Source of the DNA: Candidatus Poribacteria bacterium
GTDB lineage: Bacteria > Poribacteria > DTPJ01 > WJIO01
DNA: 10,042 nucleotides
Direction: 5' to 3'
Assembly (NCBI GenBank): GCA_014730235.1
Contig: WJIO01000312.1
Span: 1-10,042 of the forward strand
The translations under genes and the position numbers were made by a program. This document shows, in pieces, positions 1-7,517 of this stretch; position 1 is the stretch's first letter; each line of letters begins with the position of its first letter. Under the pieces are notes generated by a model, which saw only the letters and a list, made by a program, of their open reading frames with translations, made no database searches and was not told where the DNA came from.

Positions 1-123
1 GCCGAACAGGTTATCCACCGGATCAGCTTCACTTCCGACCTGTATGTCAACCCAGAAGGCTTCACCGGGGTCATGTAAGGGATCGGCTATGATAGACAGT
101 CCGTTGGACGAAGATACCACAGC
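1..123 (-). other. Domain: start of a second cohesin-like module (cut by window edge)
   Basis: Residues 2394 onward: LDAVVSSSNGLSIIADP, then EAFWVDIQVGSEADPVDNL. This mirrors the opening of the first cohesin-like domain (NEFWVDIKVGNESDPVTDM) with about the same spacing, so a second copy begins here and continues past the left edge. Confidence 0.6.
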
Positions 124-3100
124 ATCCAGCATCATATCAGGCGATGAATCATGGGTCTGATGCCAGTTGATACCGATAGGCAGGACATCGGCCTGGTCCA
201 CCTGACCGCTTCCGTTGGCGTCGGCATAGGCAGCGTTGACCGGATCCCACATATCCACATAGTGACATTCCCAGCTCATGGACTGAGGTTCACGGGCAGG
301 GCCTGTGGTGTGCCAGTTAAGTCCCAGAGGTAACACGTCAGCCTGGTTGACTATACCGTCGTTGTTGGTGTCACCAGGATATACACATATGCCGCAGCAT
401 ACATAAACTTCGACATTTCCTGAGCCCAGGTTTATAGGGCTTCCGTCAGACTTGGTAGCTGCTATTTCTGTAAGACTAAGGATACTTTTCTGATTGCATA
501 AAGCCAGATCGTTGAATTTTATAGTTATTCTTGCCACTGTTCCATATCCGGTTGCACTTTTTCCATCTATTCTGGTAATACCTATACTTACTTTTCCAGA
601 TGGATCATCTTTTATTACAAAGGGAAGAATATCAGAACCGAGAAAACCGTCTTTCAATACCACAGCATCCACCAGGTCGACTATGCCTGTATTAGAATAA
701 TTGAATACAAAAGACAGGCCAGACATATCTGTTACAGGGTCAGATTCATTACCTACTTTTATATCCACCCAAAATTCATTTTGTGGACATTGAGGAGATT
801 CGACTACAGGATATATAGATACTGCCGATCCGTCCTTTCCTGTTCCCTGTAAAGCTACATCCAATGGATTCTTTTCGGTAACATTGTTGGTTAGAGTAAG
901 AGTAGCAGATTTATTACCTGTAGCTGATGGCATGAAGCGTACCACAATATTATGGGTATTACCAGATCCCAGATTGAAGATACTACCACCGCTCTGGATG
1001 CTGAAATTTGTATTTCCTGTAAGATTAATATCCGTTACACTTAATAATGCATCCCCTGGGTTAGATACAATAAATGTTTTATCAACATAGTTTCCTACGC
1101 TAACATCCCCATAGTTCCAGCTTGTTGGATTCACTGCTATATCCGGGTTGGCTCCAGGGTTGTAAAAAGTTTCTGTTGAATATTCAGAAATTAATACATT
1201 ACCTATGGCCGAATCATCTTTCTTATCGAATATTTTTTCCAGGTTAAAGACACCATCTTTTATCTGGGTGTTAGTAGGCTCTCCCCAATAGTTGTTATTA
1301 GCAATAACATCATGTTCCGAGACATTCTCCAATTCAAAATCTGTGTTGTCAAATATATCATTTCCAGATATATTAACGGAATTGCGAGTTTGTACCCCAA
1401 CCTTATTGAGTGATATTTTATTGCCAATAAACTGTGTTGTTGCTTCCAAAGATATACCATTATCCGCGTTATTTGTAATACTGCAATCTTTTATCAGAAC
1501 CGTATCGCTATTAATTCCATCCCCATTGTTATCCGCTATTTCGCAGTTGTATACATTCGCAGTTTTATTGCCTGTACCTTTACTGCTCATCAATATTCCT
1601 GTTTTATCATTATTTTTTATTGTGCAGTTGCTAACCTGTGCATTCAAATCAACCGGAGCATCTTTTTGAAATAGTACGATAATGCCTGTTCCCCCATTAT
1701 CTGTTAAAAGGCAATCATCTATGGACAGATTAGATATTTTCGATTCTAACACCAATCCATGAGAGTTGTTATCGTTGATACTGCATCCACTGATATTGAC
1801 ATTGGTTGTTCCGTGGTTATACAGGTATACACCTGCTTTATCGTTGTTTAATACATTAGAATCTGTTAGAGTGAGATTAATTACATTTTCTCCATAATGA
1901 TAACCATACAGGCCTTTATCACCGTTCATTGTAAAATCACATCTCTGGAAACTGGCGTTTTCTCCAAAAAGCAGACCATATTTAGTGTTATACTTGAACT
2001 CGCAGTCTGCAAATTCGCAAAAGTCTTTTAACTTTACACCAAATTCTTCATTGTTTTTAAAAGAGCAATGAGAAATCACGTTTGCTATGGGATTATCTGT
2101 CAGCAATCCCCGCTTTCCGTATTCTTCATTACAGTATTCAAGAGAAATGCTTCCTTTATCAAATCTTATTCCGTACCAATCCCCCTTATTTTTATTAGGA
2201 TTTTCCTGGATTGATGTAAAGGTAATAACATTTCCATCTTCCCCTATGGCTGAAAGCTGTCCACCGTCAACAATAAGTTCTATCAGACTTTCATCCATTC
2301 CGCCTGCCTGATCGTCGGTTGTGGCAACTTTTACTATAGTTCCTGGTTGAATATTTACATTGCCACCGCTTGCTATTATCACATCCCCTGTAAGGATTAC
2401 TTCATCTGACCATGTTTCAGGACTATTAATAATTCCCGATTTAGTTACACCTTCATTAAACAACTTGAGTTTCTTCATTGTCTCTGGATTTTTACCATAT
2501 GCTATGGCATGGCTTCCCCAGCCTATCCATCCACCCTGTCCGGTTGCATCGGTGTCGCTGTCGTCTACTATAATAGCAAAGGCTATCTCCATTCCTGAAG
2601 TGAATCCGGCAGCAGTATCACTCAACATCTCTTTTGTAAATTTCCATTCATAGAAGGTTTGATTTGTGCCTTCATCTCTTCGCATTTGGCTATCAACATC
2701 TATAACTTCATATGTATATTTAATGGTAGAATAAGTCTCTTCATGCCACCCATCTTTTATACTGAAATTATACATGCGCGTAGTACCGTTAGGCATTCCT
2801 GGTGGTATTTCACCGGCTGTAACGTCAATCATAACTTGGATACCGTCATTTTCCCAGGGCCAGGGTTTTGTGCTTTCTGCAACATATTCATCATCCTTAA
2901 CGCATAAAGCAAAATACAGGTTATCCTTGTCATATCGAATTTTCAGCTTTGCACTTAGATCGTCTTCACCTTCCCATGCACCACCAAGCGATTCCCATGA
3001 ACTAACGCTTAGGGGTAATATGTCCTGAGAAAAATCCCAGTCGCCTAACTGGGAGTCTATGACTATTTGTTGACCGTTGAGATGATTGACTGTATATTCC

Positions 3101-6100
3101 GACGGAATATTTACTGGTATTACTGTAACAATTATAGTATCATCATCACTCGCTCCGGCTGTGTCTGTTCCTGTGAATGTTATATTCTCACTCCCACTCC
3201 AGCCAGCCTTCGCTGTGAAAGTAACCACATGAGTATTGGGATTTATTGACACAAAAATATTCGTATTACCGCTATACGTCCAATTTATTTCAGCATCAGT
3301 ATTGTCGGGATCATTCACGTAGTCGTCCAGATCAATGCTGTTATCAGATTCACCTTCAAAGAAATCCACATCGGGAATATTGCTGACAACAGGAGGACTT
3401 TGGGGATATGTAAAGACTTCTACAGAATAGTCACTTTCTTTGTCTCCTACATAATATGCAGTTAATGCTGCATAATATGTAACGCCATTGGTTAGACCTG
3501 TTAATTGGTAACTGGTGTTATTTCCAACGTCAATTGAAAAATCATAACTTCGTGTAGAAGTTCCATAGTGTACCTTATACCCCAAAAGATCCGGATCATC
3601 AATAGGTGACCAGGTTAGATCAATAACTGTATCACCTGATACAGCAGTTAATCCACCAGGTACTTCTTTCGGTTCTTCAATGTGAATTGTCAAAGCCCCG
3701 GTTATAGAGCTAACGACAACATCTGTAGCATGGGTTTCACCTTCTTTTATCGTTTTTGTAAAGCTTTGTGAGGATATCTGGGTATCATCCCTATATCCTT
3801 CAATGGTTAAAGTGTATCCACCGTCCCCTGTGCCTACCAACTCAATCGTATAAGCACCAGCCTCAAGCTGTGCCGAATTGATAATATGTCTTCCATACGG
3901 ATCTACTTTTAATGCGACTCCTGGTATCTCTGACTCAATCTCTCCTGTATCATAATTCTTACCTACATGCCGTCCCTGGGGATCATAAAAATGAAGGTCG
4001 GCATTGGAAGCAAGTATAATAGAAACCCATGACTTAGCTACAGGGGGAAGTGTTTTGGTTTCCAGCGATAATAATGCGTAGGCAGTAACCAGGGGATTTT
4101 GACCTTCTCGCCCACCTGAAGGGTTTGTCCAGTAACCGTCCTGATGTTGCTTGTTGGCCAATTCGGTTGATAGTTCTTCAAACCAATTATGTCCGTCAAG
4201 CTGAATTTGACCTGTCATAGCCAGGGCTTTAGCCATTGTGATATAATAGTAATATAGATCAGTATTACCACAGGTAGGTGGGTGGTCTGTTACGGTATAA
4301 TTATCTTTTGCCCAATCTAAAGCTGCCTGTATTCTTGTATCCGCAACGTTAAGCCCGGTAAGTAACATGCTCCAGATTCCGGCATAGGTCATACTACCGT
4401 ATGATGTATAGGTTGATGCACAAACGGCACTACCACTGGGTGTATAGACAAATCCACCGTCTTCTCCGTTCCACGATTGATCATTGGTACTATGATTTTG
4501 ACATCTCTCTAGAAATTTTACAGCTTTGGCAGTCCAGGTATTTGGATCAGCAGGATCAGGTTTTTGTTCTTGCAGATAGGAATAGGCTGCATCCAGACCC
4601 ATTAAAGCCCATTGAGTATTGGAGAGGTCTGCAACACCATAAGGTGCAGGTTCATAACTCCATCCACCATAATATTCGTCTTCACTATCAATAGCATTTA
4701 TGTTTGACCCTGGGGTTTGGATAGTTGATAGAAATCTCTCGGCACGCGATTTACTAGTTGTATTTTCAGGAATAGCATTTTGGATGTCTGTGATTAATTC
4801 ATCAACATTCATAGTTATACTGCTGAGTGTATTTGTTTCTATGTTTTGATTTCCCAAAAGAAAATTTCTGGCATTTTCTATTTCATTATAATACTTTGGT
4901 GGATTATTTGTTTGATCAGCAGCTACCAGTGTCAGTATACCAATAGCCGTACAGTAGGTTGCTCGTGAAGAACTATCGTAGATCCCACCGTTAAGCTGGA
5001 CACGGGCAAGTATATAATCCATAGCTTCTCTTATATCCGGTGTTCCATCATTATCGGAGTCAATACTATCACTCTCATTTACACCATAATTAAAAAAGGC
5101 TAAGGTTGCTAATTGAGTAATTCCCAATATATAGTCTGACTGTGTTCCCCATGAACCATTAGCATTCTGCTGGCTTCTAAGCCATGCTAATCCTTTTGCG
5201 ATTACACCGCTTGCAGTATTAAATGATTCTGTTTCTGACCAAGGGCCTGAATGGCCGGCATAATCTTTCGCCTTAACCCGCCAGTAATAGGAGGTGCTAG
5301 GCTGCAATGGTATGTAAAATATATTACCAGCAACTTGATGTTCCTGAGGGGAGTTAAATTGGTCTGTCGTATCTATCTGGACAATATACATCGTACCGCT
5401 TGCTATTTTCTGATTAAGGGATGACATATTCTTGTCTTCCACTATATCCCAGCCTAAATAAACTATCTCACCATTGATAGATGATGTGAGATTTGATGGC
5501 TTGTCTTCAGGCGCGTCAGGATCATTTATCCCATGATTGCTAAATATCTCCCATAATTGGGTTCTACTTTGGGGGTATTCAAAATATAGATCCTCATACA
5601 GTTCTTTTGTTGTGTAAGGTTGTCCATCCATCATTATATGCGATACTGTCGTACCACCAAATAGTAGATGATCATTATCAGCCTCATTTTGTCCATCATG
5701 AATATCCCATAAAATACCGACTATTGACCATTCATCCTTGCGTCCGACATCAGTATTTGTGTTTATCTCAATATCTTTCGAGCCAGGGGATACCGCTGGC
5801 CAGTCAAAAGATGTATCGCTGATATCATTAGAATAATTGGCAGCTATTGCGAAATAACTTGCCCAGCCCTCACTTATTGCGTCGGCACTACAATCATTTT
5901 TAACTCCATCATGATTTATACATTTGCTACAGTTATTAGGACATTCACCAGCATGCCCACTTGTATGCCTTCTCGTCATATGATTGTCGTATTTCTCATA
6001 CATTAAAGTGTGTCCGAATTCATGCAAGATCACATCACTAGGTAATGTCGCCCATCCTGTATGAAATGTGATCTTGTTGCCACTTGCCCATGCTTTATAG

Positions 6101-7302
6101 CCTTTTGGATCTGGGTGGTGTATTTGTACCGTAACCTTATCTTCCTTACCGCTATATGCAAAACCACGACGCACTTCACGAAAAACACATGCAGCTTCTC
6201 TCTGGATAGCGCTATCGAATTCTATATCCATTGCATAGGTTTGCTGATTATCTGGCTTAAAAGTTTCTGCGGGTATTCTGGCACTAATTAAAGGATGCGA
6301 CTCTATACTTCCATCTCTTACATCCACTTGTTCATCGTCAAGATAAGCCTCGCAGTAGAGATCAGCATTATTCCCTGGTATAATTCCATCCCAAATCCTT
6401 ACTGACTGTGGATCAGTTTCATTATATCTTCCCAGGTTATCAGTTCTGCCTTCCCAGAAAGTTTCCGTTGGAAGAGGACTATCATCATCAAGGATTTTTA
6501 CCTCTACATTATTCAATGGTTCATCACTTACAGCGCGACCATCTGTACTACCGCTTACTAAACCGTGAATGTAGCAGTAACCATCGGGAACTTGTTCAAC
6601 AAGATTATCCCAGTCTGATATAACAATTCCTGTTATTGCATCAATTAGAGAATCTTTGTAGATCGGCTCTCCTGTTTTCACCCACCAAACCAGCTTGTTT
6701 GGCGCCATAATATAAAGTTCCGGTTCCTCCAGAAAGTCAATATTAGGTTCACCATAGTTATTCCTTGCTGTTTGTTTCACATCATCCACTGAAAGTGCAG
6801 GGGATATTGGGGCTGTAATATTGGTATACCAGATATGCTTCAGCCGGTAAATTTCTGCATATTTTGTCATTGCTACCAGGCCAAAAGAATCGAAAACAGG
6901 TATATCGTTATAAACCTGATGGAATCTCACGATCATGCTGTAATCTCTATCAGCATATCCAGGCTCGGTATAATGATATTCCTTTACCGCATCAACAGCA
7001 ATATCAGAAACATTGGCAATACCAAGTTCTTCCTTTAGACGCAAAAGAAACTCATAAGCAACATCCGCAGCAGAACTTGCAGAGCTAACAGCAGTATATG
7101 ATCCTGGAGCGCGTTTTGGGTATGCTCTACCTAAACTACTAACAAGTCCTGTTGACGAATTGATATGATACATTTCCCATTTTATACCAGTTTTTTCTTC
7201 GACCCCTTGTACTACCACTGGAGCGGTATTAGCGAAGGTAGCAACAGTAATAAACATAAAGACCACTGTTATTAAAATCCATATATTAAATTTAGTTCCC
7301 AA
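1..7302 (-). CDS. Giant secreted multidomain zinc metallopeptidase with toroid, CBM9-like, beta-helix, cohesin-like and dockerin-like modules (C-terminus beyond left edge)
   Basis: I translated the minus strand from 7302 to 1 by hand: 2434 codons, no stop, still open at the window edge. The start is TTG at 7302, six bases after a perfect AGGAGG, and it leads straight into a signal peptide (charged GTKFN, hydrophobic ILITVVFMFITVATFA, likely cleavage after Ala24). The product should therefore be exported. The catalytic core has HEFGH at residues 427-431 and a SEGWASYF glutamate at 478, the pattern of gluzincin zinc peptidases preceded by an FTP/PepSY-like propeptide (about 70-230). From about 597 to the end there are at least ten non-catalytic modules, listed as separate entries. 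They point to binding of carbohydrate or cell-surface material and to calcium-dependent assembly. Known from families: the individual folds. Inferred: a cell-surface or extracellular degradative or adhesive role. The substrate cannot be read. The gene has no partner in an obvious operon, because mobile DNA lies directly upstream. Confidence 0.93.
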   Translation of the reverse strand, partial: MGTKFNIWILITVVFMFITVATFANTAPVVVQGVEEKTGIKWEMYHINSSTGLVSSLGRAYPKRAPGSYTAVSSASSAADVAYEFLLRLKEELGIANVSDIAVDAVKEYHYTEPGYADRDYSMIVRFHQVYNDIPVFDSFGLVAMTKYAEIYRLKHIWYTNITAPISPALSVDDVKQTARNNYGEPNIDFLEEPELYIMAPNKLVWWVKTGEPIYKDSLIDAITGIVISDWDNLVEQVPDGYCYIHGLVSGSTDGRAVSDEPLNNVEVKILDDDSPLPTETFWEGRTDNLGRYNETDPQSVRIWDGIIPGNNADLYCEAYLDDEQVDVRDGSIESHPLISARIPAETFKPDNQQTYAMDIEFDSAIQREAACVFREVRRGFAYSGKEDKVTVQIHHPDPKGYKAWASGNKITFHTGWATLPSDVILHEFGHTLMYEKYDNHMTRRHTSGHAGECPNNCSKCINHDGVKNDCSADAISEGWASYFAIAANYSNDISDTSFDWPAVSPGSKDIEINTNTDVGRKDEWSIVGILWDIHDGQNEADNDHLLFGGTTVSHIMMDGQPYTTKELYEDLYFEYPQSRTQLWEIFSNHGINDPDAPEDKPSNLTSSINGEIVYLGWDIVEDKNMSSLNQKIASGTMYIVQIDTTDQFNSPQEHQVAGNIFYIPLQPSTSYYWRVKAKDYAGHSGPWSETESFNTASGVIAKGLAWLRSQQNANGSWGTQSDYILGITQLATLAFFNYGVNESDSIDSDNDGTPDIREAMDYILARVQLNGGIYDSSSRATYCTAIGILTLVAADQTNNPPKYYNEIENARNFLLGNQNIETNTLSSITMNVDELITDIQNAIPENTTSKSRAERFLSTIQTPGSNINAIDSEDEYYGGWSYEPAPYGVADLSNTQWALMGLDAAYSYLQEQKPDPADPNTWTAKAVKFLERCQNHSTNDQSWNGEDGGFVYTPSGSAVCASTYTSYGSMTYAGIWSMLLTGLNVADTRIQAALDWAKDNYTVTDHPPTCGNTDLYYYYITMAKALAMTGQIQLDGHNWFEELSTELANKQHQDGYWTNPSGGREGQNPLVTAYALLSLETKTLPPVAKSWVSIILASNADLHFYDPQGRHVGKNYDTGEIESEIPGVALKVDPYGRHIINSAQLEAGAYTIELVGTGDGGYTLTIEGYRDDTQISSQSFTKTIKEGETHATDVVVSSITGALTIHIEEPKEVPGGLTAVSGDTVIDLTWSPIDDPDLLGYKVHYGTSTRSYDFSIDVGNNTSYQLTGLTNGVTYYAALTAYYVGDKESDYSVEVFTYPQSPPVVSNIPDVDFFEGESDNSIDLDDYVNDPDNTDAEINWTYSGNTNIFVSINPNTHVVTFTAKAGWSGSENITFTGTDTAGASDDDTIIVTVIPVNIPSEYTVNHLNGQQIVIDSQLGDWDFSQDILPLSVSSWESLGGAWEGEDDLSAKLKIRYDKDNLYFALCVKDDEYVAESTKPWPWENDGIQVMIDVTAGEIPPGMPNGTTRMYNFSIKDGWHEETYSTIKYTYEVIDVDSQMRRDEGTNQTFYEWKFTKEMLSDTAAGFTSGMEIAFAIIVDDSDTDATGQGGWIGWGSHAIAYGKNPETMKKLKLFNEGVTKSGIINSPETWSDEVILTGDVIIASGGNVNIQPGTIVKVATTDDQAGGMDESLIELIVDGGQLSAIGEDGNVITFTSIQENPNKNKGDWYGIRFDKGSISLEYCNEEYGKRGLLTDNPIANVISHCSFKNNEEFGVKLKDFCEFADCEFKYNTKYGLLFGENASFQRCDFTMNGDKGLYGYHYGENVINLTLTDSNVLNNDKAGVYLYNHGTTNVNISGCSINDNNSHGLVLESKISNLSIDDCLLTDNGGTGIIVLFQKDAPVDLNAQVSNCTIKNNDKTGILMSSKGTGNKTANVYNCEIADNNGDGINSDTVLIKDCSITNNADNGISLEATTQFIGNKISLNKVGVQTRNSVNISGNDIFDNTDFELENVSEHDVIANNNYWGEPTNTQIKDGVFNLEKIFDKKDDSAIGNVLISEYSTETFYNPGANPDIAVNPTSWNYGDVSVGNYVDKTFIVSNPGDALLSVTDINLTGNTNFSIQSGGSIFNLGSGNTHNIVVRFMPSATGNKSATLTLTNNVTEKNPLDVALQGTGKDGSAVSIYPVVESPQCPQNEFWVDIKVGNESDPVTDMSGLSFVFNYSNTGIVDLVDAVVLKDGFLGSDILPFVIKDDPSGKVSIGITRIDGKSATGYGTVARITIKFNDLALCNQKSILSLTEIAATKSDGSPINLGSGNVEVYVCCGICVYPGDTNNDGIVNQADVLPLGLNWHTTGPAREPQSMSWECHYVDMWDPVNAAYADANGSGQVDQADVLPIGINWHQTHDSSPDMMLDAVVSSSNGLSIIADPLHDPGEAFWVDIQVGSEADPVDNLFG
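135..390 (-). other. Domain: paired dockerin-like calcium-binding loops
   Basis: There are two loops. The first is DTNNDGIVNQAD (residues 2311-2322), with oxygen ligands at positions 1, 3, 5 and 12. The second is DANGSGQVDQAD (2361-2372), with Ser at position 5. Each is followed by the same helix, VLPLGLNWHTT or VLPIGINWHQT. The spacing between loops is 50 residues, longer than classical type I dockerins, with SMSWECHYVDMWDPVNAAY between them. A cysteine-rich lead (VCCGICVYPG) comes first. I call it dockerin-like; cohesin binding is not shown. Confidence 0.75.
420..824 (-). other. Domain: cohesin-like beta-sandwich, first copy
   Basis: Residues about 2160-2295 follow the cohesin pattern: NEFWVDIKVGNESDPVTDMS, then LSFVFNYSNTGIVDLVDAV, KVSIGITRIDGKSATGYG and TVARITIKF, ending in LSLTEIAA. 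In true cellulosomal cohesins this fold binds dockerins. Outside cellulosomes many cohesin-like domains have no known partner. It lies directly upstream in the chain of dockerin-like loops, so both halves of such a pair are present in one protein. Confidence 0.65.
825..1155 (-). other. Domain: ASH / choice-of-anchor-D-like immunoglobulin module
   Basis: Residues about 2050-2160 read as the familiar pattern: PDIAVNPTSWNYGDVSVG, then KTFIVSNPGDALLSVTDI, LTGNTNFSI, HNIVVRFMPSATGNKSATL and LDVALQGTG. Both the 'F.P...G...A.L.' core and the 'V.L.GTG' end are present. It is a beta-sandwich spacer frequent near the C-termini of exported proteins in FCB-group and related bacteria. Confidence 0.8.
1245..2454 (-). 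other. Domain: right-handed parallel beta-helix (NosD/PbH1-like repeats)
   Basis: Residues about 1617-2020. It starts with the usual cap (WSDEVILTGDVIIASGGNV, NIQPGTIVKV), then many 20-25-residue turns with recurring 'N-x-x-x-G-I/L' and 'I-x-x-C-x-I' positions, for example CSINDNNSHGLVLES and CSITNNADNGISLEA. It ends in NNNYWGEPTN, the typical exit motif of NosD/PL6-like helices. Such domains are found in polysaccharide lyases, adhesins and surface proteins. No lyase active-site set is evident. Confidence 0.85.
2460..3105 (-). other. Domain: CBM9-like carbohydrate-binding module
   Basis: Residues about 1400-1615. It begins with IVIDSQLGDWDFSQDI, the 'd G.i..W' entry typical of CBM family 9 modules. 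KLKIRYDKDNLYFALCVKDD follows, then PWPWENDGIQVMIDV, the most characteristic CBM9 segment (W-x-x-D-x-v-e/q). It closes with YEWKFTKEML and GWIGWGSHAIAYG. Known members bind xylan, cellulose reducing ends or other sugars. The ligand here cannot be told from sequence. Confidence 0.75.
3115..4049 (-). other. Domains: beta module, second FN3 module and cadherin-like Ig module
   Basis: Three beta modules follow the toroid. Residues about 1086-1205 (DLHFYDPQGRHVGKNYDTG, then AYTIELVGTGDGGYTLTIEG) look like a bacterial prepeptidase/jelly-roll-type linker. Residues about 1208-1298 are a clear FN3 (PGGLTAVSGDTVIDLTWSP, GYKVHYGTSTRSYDF, LTNGVTYYAALTAYY). Residues about 1300-1396 are cadherin-like (SNIPDVDFFEGESDNSIDL, DLDDYVNDPDN, FTGTDTAGASDDDTIIVTV), a fold that usually binds calcium between repeats. 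All are common spacers in surface proteins. Confidence 0.65.
4050..5211 (-). other. Domain: squalene-cyclase/prenyltransferase-like alpha/alpha toroid
   Basis: Residues about 698-1085 carry the repeating helix-turn motifs of the prenyltransferase/squalene-oxidase repeat superfamily: AWLRSQQNANGSWG, LARVQLNGGIYD, YYGGWSYEP with TQWALMGLDAAY, NGEDGGFVYTPSG, YGSMTYAGIWSMLLTGL, LANKQHQDGYW and LVTAYALLSLE. The segment YGSMTYAG...LYYYYITMAKAL matches my recollection of the stand-alone planctomycete/acidobacterial secreted members. I see no DxDD cyclase motif and no GCGEQ thioester motif, so terpene cyclisation or macroglobulin-type coupling is not supported. A binding or scaffold role is the inference. 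Confidence 0.75.
5220..5514 (-). other. Domain: first fibronectin type III-like module
   Basis: Residues about 597-695. It shows the FN3 pattern: a proline-rich entry (APEDKPSNLTSS), a core tryptophan strand (VYLGWDIVED), then the terminal PSTSYYWRVKAKDYAGHSG with the usual tyrosine corner, ending in WSETESFNT. In extracellular enzymes this type of module is a spacer between catalytic and binding domains. Here it links the peptidase to the toroid. Confidence 0.7.
5530..6290 (-). other. Domain: zinc metallopeptidase catalytic core (HEFGH...E)
   Basis: Residues about 338-591. HEFGH (427-431, bases 6010-6024) supplies two zinc histidines and the general-base glutamate. Glu478 in AISEGWASYF, 46 residues after the second histidine, is the expected third ligand. 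The preceding strand NKITFHTGW resembles the edge strand of this fold, and WSIVGILWDIHDG lies in the helical C-terminal lobe. A cysteine cluster (454, 458, 461, 471) sits between the ligands. The core is compact compared with thermolysin (M4) and does not give a clear M4 or M36 signature, so I leave the MEROPS family open. Confidence 0.8.
6610..7100 (-). other. Domain: FTP/PepSY-like propeptide of the metallopeptidase
   Basis: Residues about 70-230 have the layout of fungalysin/thermolysin propeptides. There is an N-terminal helix (ADVAYEFLLRLKEELGI), then a strand pair typical of FTP (YSMIVRFHQVYNDIPVFDS), then a PepSY-like half with SVDDVKQTARNNYG, KLVWWVKT and DAITGIVIS. In this family the propeptide acts as an intramolecular chaperone and inhibitor that is removed on maturation. 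The assignment rests on pattern recognition, without a profile search. Confidence 0.7.
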
Positions 7303-7308
7303 TTTTAT

Positions 7309-7314
7309 CCTCCT
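7309..7314 (-). promoter_or_regulatory. Ribosome binding site AGGAGG of the giant metallopeptidase gene
   Basis: AGGAGG on the minus strand, six bases (ATAAAA) before the TTG codon at 7302. It decides the start: no ATG nearby has a comparable site, and translation from this TTG gives a clean signal peptide. The two 5' bases (7313-7314) also belong to the CTTAG duplication flanking the MITE-like element, so the site straddles the insertion boundary. Confidence 0.85.
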
Positions 7315-7317
7315 TAG
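7313..7317. repeat. Target site duplication CTTAG, left copy
   Basis: CTTAG next to the left end of the MITE-like element. It matches the copy at 7518-7522. On the minus strand it reads CTAAG and its last two bases (AG) form the 5' part of the AGGAGG site. Confidence 0.8.
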
Positions 7318-7517
7318 CCTGTTTTCAACACCTTTGAAAATACTATTGAAGGATCCAGTGTTCATGCGCCTTCCGGGCTGTATGAGATCTCTGCATCAGA
7401 TACGAGGAAGTCGCTGAAATAAAAACGTAAATTCAGAGGAAATACACAAATCTGCGTCATTACTGCTTTCCTCACGTCTTTGTCGTGAATAGAAAATTGA
7501 GGGGTGTTGAAAACAGG
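7318..7517. mobile_element. 200-bp MITE-like element with 15-bp terminal inverted repeats
   Basis: The ends are CCTGTTTTCAACACC (7318-7332) and its exact reverse complement (7503-7517). CTTAG stands directly outside both ends (7313-7317 and 7518-7522), a convincing 5-bp target duplication. The element is too small for a transposase. Its only open frame is a 32-codon minus-strand ATG frame (7460-7362) of no recognisable product. The 7517 end resembles the end of the larger element at 9909 for about 34 bases, 28 of them identical, so it is probably mobilised by that element's transposase. It sits between the giant gene's ribosome binding site and anything that was once its promoter. Confidence 0.85.

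Noticed and set aside
1245-2454. Tandem DNA repeats or a CRISPR-like array
   Set aside because: The periodicity is at protein level (beta-helix turns). The underlying DNA repeats are not conserved and there are no constant repeat/spacer units.
151-3249. Plus-strand open frames of 60-125 codons
   Set aside because: All lie antisense to the continuous minus-strand gene, have no signal, motif or ribosome site, and read as reverse-frame shadows.
4050-5211. Active terpene cyclase
   Set aside because: No DxDD or equivalent acidic initiation motif is visible, and the domain is in an exported peptidase chain.
4401-7088. Further plus-strand frames opposite the peptidase and toroid
   Set aside because: Low-complexity histidine/tyrosine-rich translations that come from the antisense of the toroid and propeptide coding sequence.
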